Of a stretch of 64,000 nt of DNA, positions 53,604 to 63,937 are shown in pieces. Positions within the stretch are counted from its first letter, which is position 1, and every line of letters begins with the position of its first letter. The notes beneath the pieces are model-generated. The model saw nothing but the letters and a program-made list of their open reading frames with translations. It made no database searches and was not told the origin of the DNA. The stretch comes from CAZDRI01 sp964508055. Lineage in GTDB: Bacteria > Pseudomonadota > Gammaproteobacteria > PS1 > Pseudothioglobaceae. The translations under genes were made by a program, and so were the position numbers. The DNA is taken from the NCBI GenBank assembly GCA_964508055.1, contig CAZDRI010000007.1, positions 1 to 64,000 on the forward strand. Reading direction: 5' to 3'.

Positions 53604-55967
53604 ATGCAATTAGTAGCTGATTTGAAACAATTTAGTATTAATGATGTTGAAAAAGTTGGAGGTAAAAATGCATCATTAGGTGAAATGATTACCCAACTAA
53701 GCAAAAAAGGAGTGAGAGTCCCAGGTGGTTTTGCTACTACTGCTCATGCTTACAGGACTTTCCTTGAAGAAAATAATTTAACTGAAAAGATTGATGATTT
53801 ATTAAAAAACATTGATGTAAATGACATTGACGAATTAGTAAGGGTAGGAAAAGAAATTCGTAATTTAATTGAAAATGCTAAATTTTCTGTAGAATTTGAA
53901 AATAAAATTCGAAAAAACTATCAAAAATTAGTAAAAGCTTATGGAGATAATTCTAGTTATGCAATAAGGTCATCAGCTACAGCAGAAGATTTACCAGATG
54001 CATCATTTGCAGGTCAGCAAGAAACTTTTTTAAATATAAGTGGTATAGATAATGTTTTAAAGGCAGTAAAAAAAGTATTTGCATCACTATATAACGACAG
54101 AGCTATATCTTATAGAATACATAATAACTTTAAACATTCTGAAGTTGCACTTTCAGCAGGTATACAACTTATGTCAAGAAGTGATGTTGGCGCAAGCGGT
54201 GTTATGTTTACGATAGATACTGAATCAGGATTTGATGATGTAGTATTTATAACAGCTGCTTACGGTTTAGGTGAAACTGTAGTTCAAGGCTCAGTTAACC
54301 CAGATGAATTTTATGTTGCAAAAGCTATTATCAAAAATAACAAACCTGCAATAGTAAATAAAAACTTAGGTAGCAAAAAAATAAAAATGATTTATTCTGA
54401 TAATAAAAATTCTGCTGTTAGGACTGTTGATGTTGATGAGAATGAGAGGAGTAAATTTTGTATTAATAATGAGCAAATTGAAGAATTAGCAAAATTTGCA
54501 GTTATTATTGAACAGCATTACCAAAAGCCTATGGATATTGAATGGTCGTTAAATGGTTTAGATAATAAAATTTACATTCTACAAGCTAGACCTGAAACTG
54601 TAAAAAGCAAGGATAACCAAAATGTAATCACTAACTACAAATTAAAAACTCATTCTAATAAAGTAGTAATAACAGGTAGGGCTATTGGTCAAAAAATAGC
54701 TTCTGGCAAGGCAAAAATTATTACTGACCTAAAATATATGAATGATGTCAATGAAGGAGATATTTTAGTAACTGATATGACCGACCCCGATTGGGAACCA
54801 ATAATGAAACGCGCTGGAGCAATTGTTAGTAATCGTGGAGGTAGAACTTGTCATGCAGCAATTATTGCAAGAGAACTTGGCGTTCCTGCTGTGGTTGGAT
54901 GTGGTGATGCAACAGAAGTAATAAGAGATGGGCAAGATGTGACTATCTCATGTGCTGAAGGCGATGAAGGTTATGTTTATGATGGAATAATTGATTTTGA
55001 CATTAATAAAACAAATATAACTAGAATGCCTGATTTAAAAACTAATATTATGCTAAACATTGGTAATCCTTCTTATGCTTTTAATTTACAAGCAACTCCA
55101 AACGAAGGTGTTGGCTTAGCTAGATTAGAATTTATTATCAATAATATGATAGGTATTCACCCTAAAGCAATCATTGAAATCAAAAAACAAGATAAGAGCC
55201 TTAGAAATTATATAAAAAGTAAAGCCCACGGCTACAAAAGCCCTAAAGACTTTTATATCCAGAAATTAATAGAAGGTATATCAACTTTAGCTGTTGCTTT
55301 TAAAGGTAAAAAAGTAATTGTGCGTTTATCTGACTTTAAATCAAATGAATATGCCAACTTAATTGGTGGTGATATTTATGAGCCAAATGAAGAAAATCCT
55401 ATGATAGGATATCGGGGAACATCAAGATATTTATCAAAAGAATTTAAAGAATGTTTTAAGTTAGAATGTGATGCATTAAAAATTGTTAGAAATGAAAAAG
55501 GTCTTACAAATGTAGAAATAATGGTTCCTTTTGTAAGAACATTAAATGAAGCAAAACAAGTAACTCAATTATTAGCTGAAAATGGTTTAAAAAGAGGTGA
55601 GAACAATTTAAAGGTAATAATGATGTGTGAGATACCAGCAAATGCAATTTTAGCAGATAAATTTTTAGAATATTTTGATGGTTTTTCAATTGGGTCAAAT
55701 GATTTGACACAATTAACATTAGGTTTAGACAGAGATTCTGGATTGATATCACACTTATTTGATGAAAGAGATTTAGCTATTAAAACTTTAATAAAAATGG
55801 CTATTAAAGCATGTAAAAAACAAAATAAATATATTGGTATATGTGGTCAAGCACCTTCTGATTACCCTGATTTTGCTTATTGGCTGTTAGAACAAGATAT
55901 AGATAGTATTTCTCTAAATCCTGATAGTGTTATTAGAACTTGGAATTATTTAAGCACTAATAAATGA
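53604..55967 (+). CDS. ppsA: Phosphoenolpyruvate synthase
   Basis: PpsA makes phosphoenolpyruvate from pyruvate and ATP for gluconeogenesis. The ATP-grasp domain has KVGGKNASLGEMI and YAIRSSATAEDLPDASFAGQ (near residue 120). The phosphohistidine domain has NRGGRTCHAAIIARELGVPA (near 411), and the C-terminal PEP barrel has IGSNDLTQLTLGLDRDSG and YIGICGQAPSDYPDFA. Length 787 is normal. Its stop overlaps ppsR by 4 bp, so enzyme and regulator are co-translated. In autotrophic relatives it links carbon fixation to sugar synthesis. Confidence 0.97.
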   Translation: MQLVADLKQFSINDVEKVGGKNASLGEMITQLSKKGVRVPGGFATTAHAYRTFLEENNLTEKIDDLLKNIDVNDIDELVRVGKEIRNLIENAKFSVEFENKIRKNYQKLVKAYGDNSSYAIRSSATAEDLPDASFAGQQETFLNISGIDNVLKAVKKVFASLYNDRAISYRIHNNFKHSEVALSAGIQLMSRSDVGASGVMFTIDTESGFDDVVFITAAYGLGETVVQGSVNPDEFYVAKAIIKNNKPAIVNKNLGSKKIKMIYSDNKNSAVRTVDVDENERSKFCINNEQIEELAKFAVIIEQHYQKPMDIEWSLNGLDNKIYILQARPETVKSKDNQNVITNYKLKTHSNKVVITGRAIGQKIASGKAKIITDLKYMNDVNEGDILVTDMTDPDWEPIMKRAGAIVSNRGGRTCHAAIIARELGVPAVVGCGDATEVIRDGQDVTISCAEGDEGYVYDGIIDFDINKTNITRMPDLKTNIMLNIGNPSYAFNLQATPNEGVGLARLEFIINNMIGIHPKAIIEIKKQDKSLRNYIKSKAHGYKSPKDFYIQKLIEGISTLAVAFKGKKVIVRLSDFKSNEYANLIGGDIYEPNEENPMIGYRGTSRYLSKEFKECFKLECDALKIVRNEKGLTNVEIMVPFVRTLNEAKQVTQLLAENGLKRGENNLKVIMMCEIPANAILADKFLEYFDGFSIGSNDLTQLTLGLDRDSGLISHLFDERDLAIKTLIKMAIKACKKQNKYIGICGQAPSDYPDFAYWLLEQDIDSISLNPDSVIRTWNYLSTNK

Positions 55968-56776
55968 CTAATAATGTAAGAGAAGTATTTTATCTGTCAG
56001 ATGGTACTGGACTTACTATTGAATCATTAGGTAACAGTCTTTTATCACAATTTAATAAGCATAAATTTAAAATAGTTAATATTCCTTTTATTGATACCAA
56101 CTCTAAAGCAATTAAAGTTCAACATAAGATTAATGAGTCTTATACTAAAAGCAAAATAAAGCCTTTGGTTTTTTATACAATCGTTAATAAAGATATATTA
56201 AAAATAATTAACAATAGTAATGGATTTTTTATTGATTTTTTTAACCCATATTTAAAACTTTTAGAAGATGAATTAAATCAAAAACCTTTAAATATATCTG
56301 GCAAGGCTCGTAGTATGGGGTCTTATTCAGACTATAAGTTAAGGATTGATGCCTTAAATTATGCAATAGATAATGATGATGGGATTACTACTGACTATAA
56401 AAACGCTGACATTATTATCTTAGGAGTATCAAGAAGTGGAAAGACTCCTGTTTGTTTATACTTATCATTACAATATAAAATAAATGTAGCTAATTACCCT
56501 TTAGTAGATGATGACCTAATAAATCCCATATTACCTAGTTTTTTAGACAAGTATCGGGATAAGCTGTTTGGACTTAGTATTAATCCAGTGCGATTAAGTC
56601 AAATAAGGTTTGAAAGGAGGCAAAAAGGAAAATATGCTGATATTGAGCAATGTAAATTTGAAATAAATCAAGTAGAAAAAATGTATAAAAATGAGAGAAT
56701 AAAATACCTTAATACCTCTAATGTATCTATAGAAGAAATGGCGGTAAAAATATTACAATTAAAAAAAATTATCTAA
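55964..56776 (+). CDS. ppsR: PEP synthase regulatory kinase/phosphorylase (DUF299)
   Basis: PpsR phosphorylates and dephosphorylates PEP synthase at a threonine next to its catalytic histidine, using ADP or Pi. The N-terminus is VFYLSDGTGLTIESLGNSLL. The P-loop is IIILGVSRSGKTPVCLYLS (near residue 150) and PLVDDDLINP follows. Length 270 is normal. It overlaps ppsA by 4 bp, which supports PEP synthase and not PPDK as its target. Confidence 0.95.
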   Translation: MTNNVREVFYLSDGTGLTIESLGNSLLSQFNKHKFKIVNIPFIDTNSKAIKVQHKINESYTKSKIKPLVFYTIVNKDILKIINNSNGFFIDFFNPYLKLLEDELNQKPLNISGKARSMGSYSDYKLRIDALNYAIDNDDGITTDYKNADIIILGVSRSGKTPVCLYLSLQYKINVANYPLVDDDLINPILPSFLDKYRDKLFGLSINPVRLSQIRFERRQKGKYADIEQCKFEINQVEKMYKNERIKYLNTSNVSIEEMAVKILQLKKII

Positions 56777-56868
56777 TTTTTTAACTATCGTTAAATTTTA
56801 AAATTGCAATATTTAATATTAATAACTTAATGTAAAATAATGAAATTTACTTACAAATATTTGCAGTA

Positions 56869-59022
56869 ATGATTAAGTCAATAACAGCTATAAGTTTTTT
56901 TCTAATATCAAGTATAACTTATGCAGGAGTATCTTTAGCGAATTGCTCAAAGGACATATTATTTAAACCGCAAGATTTATCTACATTAGGAAATACAATT
57001 GAAGTAGAAGCTGATGAATCAAAAATAATCAAAAAAAACACCTACAATCTAAAAGGTAATGCACTTTTAAAATCAAAACAATATTTTATAAAAGCTGACT
57101 CTATAAATTATCAAAAAGATATTAAGAAAGTTGTTGCAAATGGTAATGTAAATTTACAAAATAAAGAGCTATTATTAACAAGTGATAAATCAATTGTAGA
57201 GAAAGATTCATCAATATCTAATGGAGTTAAATATCAGTTACTTAACTCAAAAGCAAATGGTGATGCAAATATCTTTAAAAGTGAAGGTAAAGAACATTTT
57301 TCATTAGAAGATGCTAGCTACAATTTATGTCCTCTTGGTAAAAGAGCATGGCATATAGAAGCAGATAAAATGATTATTGACAAAAAAAACAATACTGGTA
57401 TAGCTGATGATGTAGTTTTAAAAATTGCTGATGTGCCAGTGTTTTATTTTCCAAAATTCAAATGGAAACTTAAAGGTAGAAGCTCTGGATTTCTCGCTCC
57501 ATCAATCAATTCATATAGTAATTCTAAAGCAGATGATAAAGGAACTAAAGTAGTTATTCCTTATTATTTTAATATTGATGTTGATAAAGATTTAATATTA
57601 GCTTTAAATCATTTAACAACTAGAGGCACAGCAATTGAAGCAAAATATCGCCAATTATTAGATAAGGGGAATTTGGAGCTAAATGGGAGTTATTTAGATG
57701 AAGATGATATTATTGATAAAAAACGCTGGTTTTTTAACACTAAACTTAACTTAAAACCTGTAGAACATACTAATCTAAAAATTGACTTTAAAAGCATATC
57801 TGATGATTATTACTTCACAGACATACCTCACAAGTACTTTGATTTAGACAAATTAGAAAGCGAGGGTAGATTTTCTTATAACAAAGATGATTTATATCTA
57901 TCAATATACACTCAAGCTATTCAAGCTTTAAACGACGAAGGCGATGTTTATACAAAATCCCCAGAGATAGAAGTAGTAAAAAAAATAAACTTTGCTAATA
58001 ATGATGTCCTAACAGTTAGTGGTGTTGCTACCAAATTTAGCCATAAAGATTCTGATGTATTAACTGCTAATAGAACTCATGTGCAAGCAAAGTATAATAA
58101 AAACATTGAAACTAAGCCATACTTTCATATTGACCCAGAAATATCAATAAAAACTACAAGTTATTCAAACTTTGATAATGAAAATAATGTTGACTATGGA
58201 AAAAAGCGTAGTCTTATTAATGTTAATGTTGACTCACACTTACTTTTAGAAAGAAATATAAATGAAAACATAGTTCAAACATTAAAACCTCGCATATACT
58301 ATAACTATAGCAATGAAAAAGAACAAGATGATATACCATTGTTTGATAGTGCTGCTAAAAGCTTTAGCTATGACAACTTGTTTACAAATAACCTCTATAC
58401 TGGTTTAGATAGAATAAGTAGTGCAAATGATATAACTGTTGGTATTGAATCAGATTTTATTGATATTAACTCTGGAGATACTTATCTACAATTAGGAGTA
58501 GCTCAAAGATTTTATGGTGATGGTAGTAATGACGAACATAATAAAGATTATTCCGATATAGCTACTAAGGTAAAAGCTAATATAAGTAATTATGAACTTT
58601 CAACAGGAGTAAGATGGGACCCTGAAAAAAATGATGTTGTTAAAAGAACTAGTGCAATAGCATTTCAAGATGGAGAAAATAAATTTATTAATGTATCTCA
58701 TAATGAAATTGAGGAGGAAAACATTTTTGGTGTGAATGCAGCTTTGCCATTAGGAAATAACACTCATATAATTGCTGGTTTTAATAAATCTTTAACTAAT
58801 AGTAGAGTAAATAATTCTACTATTGGAGTTGTTTATGAATCATGTTGTTGGGCAATGAGATTAGCTCATTTTAAAGACATAGTTAGTTACACAAACAATG
58901 AAAATAGTTATGATTATGTGACTAAGTTTGAAATTATATTAAAAGGTTTAGGCAGTTCTGATGCCGAACTAGGTAAGTACCTTGAAGCAAGAGTGCCTAA
59001 TTATGTAGACAATATAAAATAA
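56869..59022 (+). CDS. lptD: LPS assembly outer membrane protein LptD
   Basis: LptD inserts lipopolysaccharide into the outer leaflet. A signal peptide (residues 1-19, ending ITYAG) precedes the OstA jellyroll domain (about 45-150), in which DESKIIKKNTYNLKGNALLK is visible. The long beta-barrel part follows. Conserved cysteines for the inter-domain disulfides occur in YNLCPLGKRAW (residue 151) and in the CC pair of YESCCWAMRLAHF near the end. At 717 residues it is of usual size. It precedes surA by one base, the conserved lptD-surA order. Confidence 0.93.
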   Translation: MIKSITAISFFLISSITYAGVSLANCSKDILFKPQDLSTLGNTIEVEADESKIIKKNTYNLKGNALLKSKQYFIKADSINYQKDIKKVVANGNVNLQNKELLLTSDKSIVEKDSSISNGVKYQLLNSKANGDANIFKSEGKEHFSLEDASYNLCPLGKRAWHIEADKMIIDKKNNTGIADDVVLKIADVPVFYFPKFKWKLKGRSSGFLAPSINSYSNSKADDKGTKVVIPYYFNIDVDKDLILALNHLTTRGTAIEAKYRQLLDKGNLELNGSYLDEDDIIDKKRWFFNTKLNLKPVEHTNLKIDFKSISDDYYFTDIPHKYFDLDKLESEGRFSYNKDDLYLSIYTQAIQALNDEGDVYTKSPEIEVVKKINFANNDVLTVSGVATKFSHKDSDVLTANRTHVQAKYNKNIETKPYFHIDPEISIKTTSYSNFDNENNVDYGKKRSLINVNVDSHLLLERNINENIVQTLKPRIYYNYSNEKEQDDIPLFDSAAKSFSYDNLFTNNLYTGLDRISSANDITVGIESDFIDINSGDTYLQLGVAQRFYGDGSNDEHNKDYSDIATKVKANISNYELSTGVRWDPEKNDVVKRTSAIAFQDGENKFINVSHNEIEEENIFGVNAALPLGNNTHIIAGFNKSLTNSRVNNSTIGVVYESCCWAMRLAHFKDIVSYTNNENSYDYVTKFEIILKGLGSSDAELGKYLEARVPNYVDNIK

Positions 59023-59023
59023 T

Positions 59024-60265
59024 ATGCACAAATTAATAATAGTTTTTTTATTCCTATCTTTCAAATTATATGCTATAGACTCTATTGTTGCTATTGTAAA
59101 CGAAGATGTAATTACTAGATCACAAGTGTATAAAGATTTAGCTGATTTAAAAGAAAATTCTAAAAATCTCCCTAATGACAATATTTTGTTACCAAAGCTA
59201 CTTGATAAAAGAATATTTATTCTACTTCAAAAACAGCAAGCAAATAAATTAAGAATTAAAGCCTTACCCCAACAAATAGAACAGCAAATTACAAATATTG
59301 CTAAAGGTAATAATCTTTCAAAGGAACAGTTGTTAACAATTTTAAAAAATTCTAACAAATATAATGGCTTCATAGAAAAAGTGAGAAATGAAATTGTTAT
59401 GCAACTTCTAAGATTAAGAGTCTTACATAATAGTGATATTATTGTCACAGAAAAAGAAGTAAATGAAAACATATCATCTGAAAAAACTTCAGCTAATAAA
59501 TTATACAAACTACGCAATATTCTTATTGAGATACCCAGCAATATTAGCAATGAACAATTTAATAAAGAAGAAAAGAAAATAAAATTAATAAAAAAAGCAC
59601 TAGATGGAAAGAAAACATCATTTAGGCAGTTAGCAATATCATTTTCCAATGCTAGCAACAAAGATACTGGTGGAGATATGGGATATCTAAGCTTAGACAA
59701 AGTGCCTTTTACTTATAAAAAAGTACTTGGTAAGTTAAAAGTTGGTGGTCATAGTGAAGTAATTAAAGATAAAAATGGATTTCATATTATCATGTTAGAA
59801 GCGACGAAAGATATAAGTAGCAAAGTTGAAAAACAATTGCGTATCCGTCATATCTTAATTAAAAAAGATAGTGAAAACGCCGAGAATAAAATAAACTCTA
59901 TTTATGAAAAAATATTAAATGGCGAGTCTTTTTCTAAATTAGCAAAATTTAATTCTGAAGATTTATCTTCTAAAAAGAATGGCGGTGAAATAGGATGGGT
60001 AAACATAGAGAAAATTAGTAAAGATTTTTATGAGAAAGTAAAAGACTTAAAAAAAAGCGATATTACTAAACCTTTTATTACAGAATTTGGTTGGCACATC
60101 GCTCAAAATTTAGATTCAAGAAAAATAGATTCATCTTTAGAAAAACAAAGAATAGCAGTTAAAGACTATTTAAAAAAACAAAGAGAAAATGAATACTATA
60201 CTAATTGGCTTACTAACTTAAGAGATAATGCATATATTGAAATGTATGAAGATAAACTTTATTAA
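59024..60265 (+). CDS. surA: Periplasmic peptidyl-prolyl isomerase SurA
   Basis: SurA is the periplasmic chaperone for outer membrane proteins, including LptD. A signal peptide (1-18) leads to the N-terminal chaperone domain with DSIVAIVNEDVITRSQVYKD. Two parvulin domains follow: one with KLYKLRNILIEIP and GGDMGYLSLDKVPF, the other with RIRHILIKKD and KNGGEIGWVN. At 413 residues the domain set is complete. It follows lptD with almost no gap and is 6 bp before rlmB. The usual pdxA and rsmA are absent here. Confidence 0.94.
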   Translation: MHKLIIVFLFLSFKLYAIDSIVAIVNEDVITRSQVYKDLADLKENSKNLPNDNILLPKLLDKRIFILLQKQQANKLRIKALPQQIEQQITNIAKGNNLSKEQLLTILKNSNKYNGFIEKVRNEIVMQLLRLRVLHNSDIIVTEKEVNENISSEKTSANKLYKLRNILIEIPSNISNEQFNKEEKKIKLIKKALDGKKTSFRQLAISFSNASNKDTGGDMGYLSLDKVPFTYKKVLGKLKVGGHSEVIKDKNGFHIIMLEATKDISSKVEKQLRIRHILIKKDSENAENKINSIYEKILNGESFSKLAKFNSEDLSSKKNGGEIGWVNIEKISKDFYEKVKDLKKSDITKPFITEFGWHIAQNLDSRKIDSSLEKQRIAVKDYLKKQRENEYYTNWLTNLRDNAYIEMYEDKLY

Positions 60266-60271
60266 AGCTAT

Positions 60272-61015
60272 ATGTCTAATTTTATATATGGTATTCATAG
60301 CGTTGAAAGCATTTTAAATAACCACCCTGAAGAAGTTATAAAAATTTTACTGTCTCACAAAAAACATAATAATAAATTAAAAAAAATAATATCTATTAGC
60401 ACAAAATACCAAATACCTCTAGAAATATCTCAAAAAAAAACATTAAATAAAATAAGCAATAACGCATCTCACCAAGGTGTATTAGCTTATACTAAACCAA
60501 GGAAATATCCTAATCAAAACGCCCTTTTAAGCTATATTAATGATAAAAATAGCCCTTTTATTCTTATACTAGATGGTGTGCAAGACCCAAGGAATTTGGG
60601 TGCTTGTATAAGAAGTGCTAATGGATTAGGAGTTGATATAATTGCTATAACAAAAAACTCATCTAGTCCAATAAACGCTTTAGTAGATAAAAGCTCTGCA
60701 GGAACTTTAAATTCTAGCAATATATTTATGATAACTAATCTTAATAGATTATTAAGGTCATTAAAAGAAATAAATATATGGATTGTAGGTCTTGATGGCA
60801 AAGCAGATAAAAATATCCATCAAATATCTTTTAGCTCTGATATGAATATTGCTTTAGTAATAGGCTCAGAGGGGAAAGGTTTAAGAGAATTAACTAAAAG
60901 ATTATGTGATTTTTTAGTGTCAATACCTATGGCAAATAATGTTGAAAGCTTAAATTTATCTGTTGCTACTGCTATAGCATTATTTGAAATAAGACGCCAA
61001 CGCTTATATTTCTGA
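60272..61015 (+). CDS. rlmB: 23S rRNA (guanosine-2'-O)-methyltransferase RlmB
   Basis: A SPOUT methyltransferase of 247 residues acting on 23S rRNA G2251. The N-terminal substrate-binding domain begins FIYGIHSVESILNNHPEEVI. The SAM knot has LILDGVQDPRNLGACIRSAN (near residue 93), LVIGSEGKGLRELT (near 192) and IPMANNVESLNLSVATAIAL. In many gammaproteobacteria rlmB follows rnr; here it has moved to the lptD-surA operon. Confidence 0.95.
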   Translation: MSNFIYGIHSVESILNNHPEEVIKILLSHKKHNNKLKKIISISTKYQIPLEISQKKTLNKISNNASHQGVLAYTKPRKYPNQNALLSYINDKNSPFILILDGVQDPRNLGACIRSANGLGVDIIAITKNSSSPINALVDKSSAGTLNSSNIFMITNLNRLLRSLKEINIWIVGLDGKADKNIHQISFSSDMNIALVIGSEGKGLRELTKRLCDFLVSIPMANNVESLNLSVATAIALFEIRRQRLYF

Positions 61016-61082
61016 GCCTGTAAACTAAACTGTGTGAACGCTCATAATTTATAATCTCAAAAAAGGAGAAAATTATCACTAT

Positions 61083-61622
61083 TTGTTATTATTTGGTAAA
61101 ATTCAAAAGTTTAAATTTTTTAATTATTTTGCGTTGATAAAAACACCTGCAAAATTAAAACTATTTAAGTTTGCAAAAAAGAAGCTAGAATTTTCACTTA
61201 ATACTGGTATTGATGAGTTTCCAAGACTTGAAGGAGTAGTTAATAATAAAGGAAAGGTTAAATCTAAATTTAAATTGTATTTAGAAAATGACCATATTCC
61301 AGTAATTGAAGGAAATATAGAGATAGAGTTAATTACTTGTTGTCAAAAGTGTTTGCAAAATATGGATATTAAAGTTAAGTCAGATTTTCTAATAGCTTTT
61401 ATATCTAGTGAAAATGATGAGAGAGAATTGGATTCTAAGTATGAATCAGTTTTATTAAAAGATGATGAAATATCAACTATAGATTTTTTAACTGATGAGA
61501 TATTATTAAATATTCCAATAGCTCCTACTCATGCAAAAAAATGTATTAATAATTATAAGGATGATTTAACTATTAATAATCCTTTTAAAGTGTTAGCTAA
61601 ATTAAAACAAGGGAGTAAATAA
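61083..61622 (+). CDS. yceD: YceD/DUF177 family protein
   Basis: A 179-residue DUF177 protein, which in bacteria and plastids is needed for 23S rRNA or ribosome maturation. The zinc-like motif ITCCQKCLQNMDIKVKSDFL near residue 93 and the end HAKKC are typical. The start is uncertain: the frame opens with TTG at 61083, but the GGAG ribosome site is 14 bases away, farther than usual, and no ATG exists in the N-terminal region. It ends one base into rpmF, its usual neighbour. Confidence 0.8.
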   Translation: MLLFGKIQKFKFFNYFALIKTPAKLKLFKFAKKKLEFSLNTGIDEFPRLEGVVNNKGKVKSKFKLYLENDHIPVIEGNIEIELITCCQKCLQNMDIKVKSDFLIAFISSENDERELDSKYESVLLKDDEISTIDFLTDEILLNIPIAPTHAKKCINNYKDDLTINNPFKVLAKLKQGSK

Positions 61623-61828
61623 TGGCAGTTCAAAAAAGTAGAAAAACACCTTCAAAAAGAGGTATGCGTCGTGCACATAATGCACTTAAAAATCCAGCTC
61701 TTACTGGGGATATTCAAACAGGTGAAATTCATCTACGCCACCACATAACTGAGGATGGCTATTATAAAGGCAAAAAAGTAATAGAAATCAAAGAAAAAAA
61801 AGAAAAAGAACTGGAAGCTGAAGAATAA
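61622..61828 (+). CDS. rpmF: 50S ribosomal protein L32
   Basis: The 68-residue L32 starts MAVQKSRKTPSKRGMRRAHN, the normal signature, and lacks the zinc-binding cysteines found in some lineages. The C-terminus is extended by a KEKKEKELEAEE charged tail. It overlaps yceD by one base and plsX by one base, so translation is coupled across ribosome and lipid genes. Confidence 0.96.
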   Translation: MAVQKSRKTPSKRGMRRAHNALKNPALTGDIQTGEIHLRHHITEDGYYKGKKVIEIKEKKEKELEAEE

Positions 61829-62838
61829 TGACTATCAAAATATCCATTGATACCAGAAGTGGTGATCATGGATTATTAGTTACAATCACTGCTGGTATAA
61901 AAGCATTAAAATTATTTGATGATTTGTTTTTATATTTTGTAGGTGATAAAGATGCAATCCAAAATAAATTAAATTCAATAGCTCTTAGCAAAGAACTTAC
62001 TGGGAGATATGAAATAATTCATGCTTCTGAAAAAATTGAGATGCACGATAGTGTAACCAAAGCCCTAAGGCATAAAAAAGATTCCTCAATGAGTGTTAGC
62101 GTCAAACTTGTTAAAAACGGTTTGGCAGACGCATGCGTAAGTGCAGGTAATACTGGAGCACTTATGGCAATATCCAGATTTATACTGAAAACTATACCAA
62201 GCATATCAAGACCTGCAATATTTAAAAAACTACCTACAATGTCCTCATCATTTACCCATATGTTAGACTTAGGTGCTAATGTTGATTCAAAACCTCAAAA
62301 TTTATTAGAATTTTCAACTATGGGCTCAATTGCAGTCCAATATACTAAAAATATAAAAAAACCAACAATTGGACTTTTAAATATTGGTGAGGAAGATATA
62401 AAAGGAAATGAAATTATAAAAGAAACATCTAAATTATTAAAAAATAGTAACCTAAACTATGTAGGCTATGTTGAAGGAGATGATATATATAAAGGTAGTG
62501 TTAATTTAGTTGTTTGTGATGGCTTTGTGGGTAATATATCTTTAAAAGCTAGCGAAGGTCTTGCTAAAATGGTTAATTTTTATCTAAAAAAATCTTATAC
62601 TAAAAACATATATTCAAAAATTATTGGCATGCTTAGTAAGCCTATATTAAACGACTTTAAATCAATCTTAGACCCTAGAGAATATAATGGTGCAAGTTTT
62701 TTAGGATTACAAGGAATAGTAATTAAAAGTCACGGTAGTGCAGATGAATATGCTTTTTTAAAAGCAATACAAGAAGCAAGATTAGAATCTTATGTAAATC
62801 TTCCTAATAAAATTATGAATACTATAAACATAAAATGA
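61828..62838 (+). CDS. plsX: Phosphate acyltransferase PlsX
   Basis: PlsX turns acyl-ACP into acyl-phosphate for phospholipid synthesis. ISIDTRSGDHGLLVTITAGI opens the protein, and VSAGNTGALMAISRFIL (near residue 110) and LDLGANVDSKPQNLLEFS form the active region. VVCDGFVGNISLKASEGLA is near residue 230. The usual MGGD of the N-terminal motif appears here as RSGD, a small departure. At 336 residues it is normal. It overlaps fabH by 4 bp. Confidence 0.93.
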   Translation: MTIKISIDTRSGDHGLLVTITAGIKALKLFDDLFLYFVGDKDAIQNKLNSIALSKELTGRYEIIHASEKIEMHDSVTKALRHKKDSSMSVSVKLVKNGLADACVSAGNTGALMAISRFILKTIPSISRPAIFKKLPTMSSSFTHMLDLGANVDSKPQNLLEFSTMGSIAVQYTKNIKKPTIGLLNIGEEDIKGNEIIKETSKLLKNSNLNYVGYVEGDDIYKGSVNLVVCDGFVGNISLKASEGLAKMVNFYLKKSYTKNIYSKIIGMLSKPILNDFKSILDPREYNGASFLGLQGIVIKSHGSADEYAFLKAIQEARLESYVNLPNKIMNTINIK

Positions 62839-63776
62839 TATATTCAAAAATTATAGGAACTGGAAGCCATCTTCCTGAAAAAGTATTAACTAATTTTGAT
62901 TTAGAAAAACTCTTAGATACTTCTGATGAGTGGATTACTTCAAGAAGTGGTATAAAAAAACGCCATATTGTTGAAACAGAAACTACTTGTGATTTAGCAG
63001 AAGTAGCATCAAGAAATGCTCTTGATATGGCTGGGGTTAATGTTAATGAATTAGATTTAATTATTCTTGCAACTTCTACTCCAGATAAGATATTCCCATC
63101 AACTGCATCTTTATTACAAAAAAAATTAGGCTCTAATTGTCCTGTTTTTGATGTTCAAGCAGTGTGTGCTGGATTTGTCTATGCAATTACTACTGCAAAC
63201 CAATATATTAAAAATGGTGAAGCAAACAAAGTATTAGTAGTAGGGTCTGAAACATTTTCTAGAATAATGAATTGGAAAGATAGATCTACTGCTGTTTTAT
63301 TTGGTGATGGAGCAGGTGCGGCTTTACTTACAAGTAGTAATGAAAAAGGAATAATTTATAATAAATTATGTGCTAATAGTAAGTATTTATCTTCATTACA
63401 AACTAATAATGACATTATCAATTCAAAAGGTTTTATAGAAATGAATGGTAGTGATGTTTTTAAAATAGCAGTCAGTGAATTAAGCAAACTTGCCCAAACC
63501 AGTCTTAAAGATTGCAATATGTCAGTTGAAGATTTAGATTGGTTTATACCTCACCAAGCAAACATCCGCATCATAAGTGCAATTGCTAAGAAAATTGGAC
63601 TGCCTATGGATAAAGTTATAAAAACAGTAGATAAACATGGAAATACTTCTGCAGCTTCAGTTCCTTTAGCATTAGATGAGGCTATTAGAGATAATAGAAT
63701 TAAGAAAAATGATTTATGCCTCTTAGAAGCTATTGGTGGTGGCTTTACTTGGGGTAGTGTATTGTTTTACTTATAA
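62835..63776 (+). CDS. fabH: 3-oxoacyl-ACP synthase III
   Basis: FabH starts fatty acid synthesis by condensing acetyl-CoA with malonyl-ACP. The active-site Cys lies in FDVQAVCAGFVYAITTANQY (near residue 112). The catalytic His is in WFIPHQANIRIISA and the Asn in KHGNTSAASVPLALDEAI. The opening YSKIIGTGSHLPEKVLTN is typical. At 313 residues it is complete. It is the last gene of yceD-rpmF-plsX-fabH; the usual fabD and fabG do not follow in this window. Confidence 0.96.
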   Translation: MIYSKIIGTGSHLPEKVLTNFDLEKLLDTSDEWITSRSGIKKRHIVETETTCDLAEVASRNALDMAGVNVNELDLIILATSTPDKIFPSTASLLQKKLGSNCPVFDVQAVCAGFVYAITTANQYIKNGEANKVLVVGSETFSRIMNWKDRSTAVLFGDGAGAALLTSSNEKGIIYNKLCANSKYLSSLQTNNDIINSKGFIEMNGSDVFKIAVSELSKLAQTSLKDCNMSVEDLDWFIPHQANIRIISAIAKKIGLPMDKVIKTVDKHGNTSAASVPLALDEAIRDNRIKKNDLCLLEAIGGGFTWGSVLFYL

Positions 63777-63937
63777 ATAAGAAAAATTTAAGTAGTAAAA
63801 ACATAGAGCAAATCATAAGATAAGAGATAAACATAACCTTTACTATAAAAGGTGCATTAGATAATAAATGAATAAAAAACAAACATATTAATCTAATAAA
63901 AAACTTCTATAATCCCTGTATTATCTACACCTTTTGC

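Noticed and set aside
59227..59700. 157-codon frame opposite surA
   Set aside because: Antisense shadow of an intact surA; hydrophobic, serine-rich composition typical of reverse translations of lysine-rich genes.
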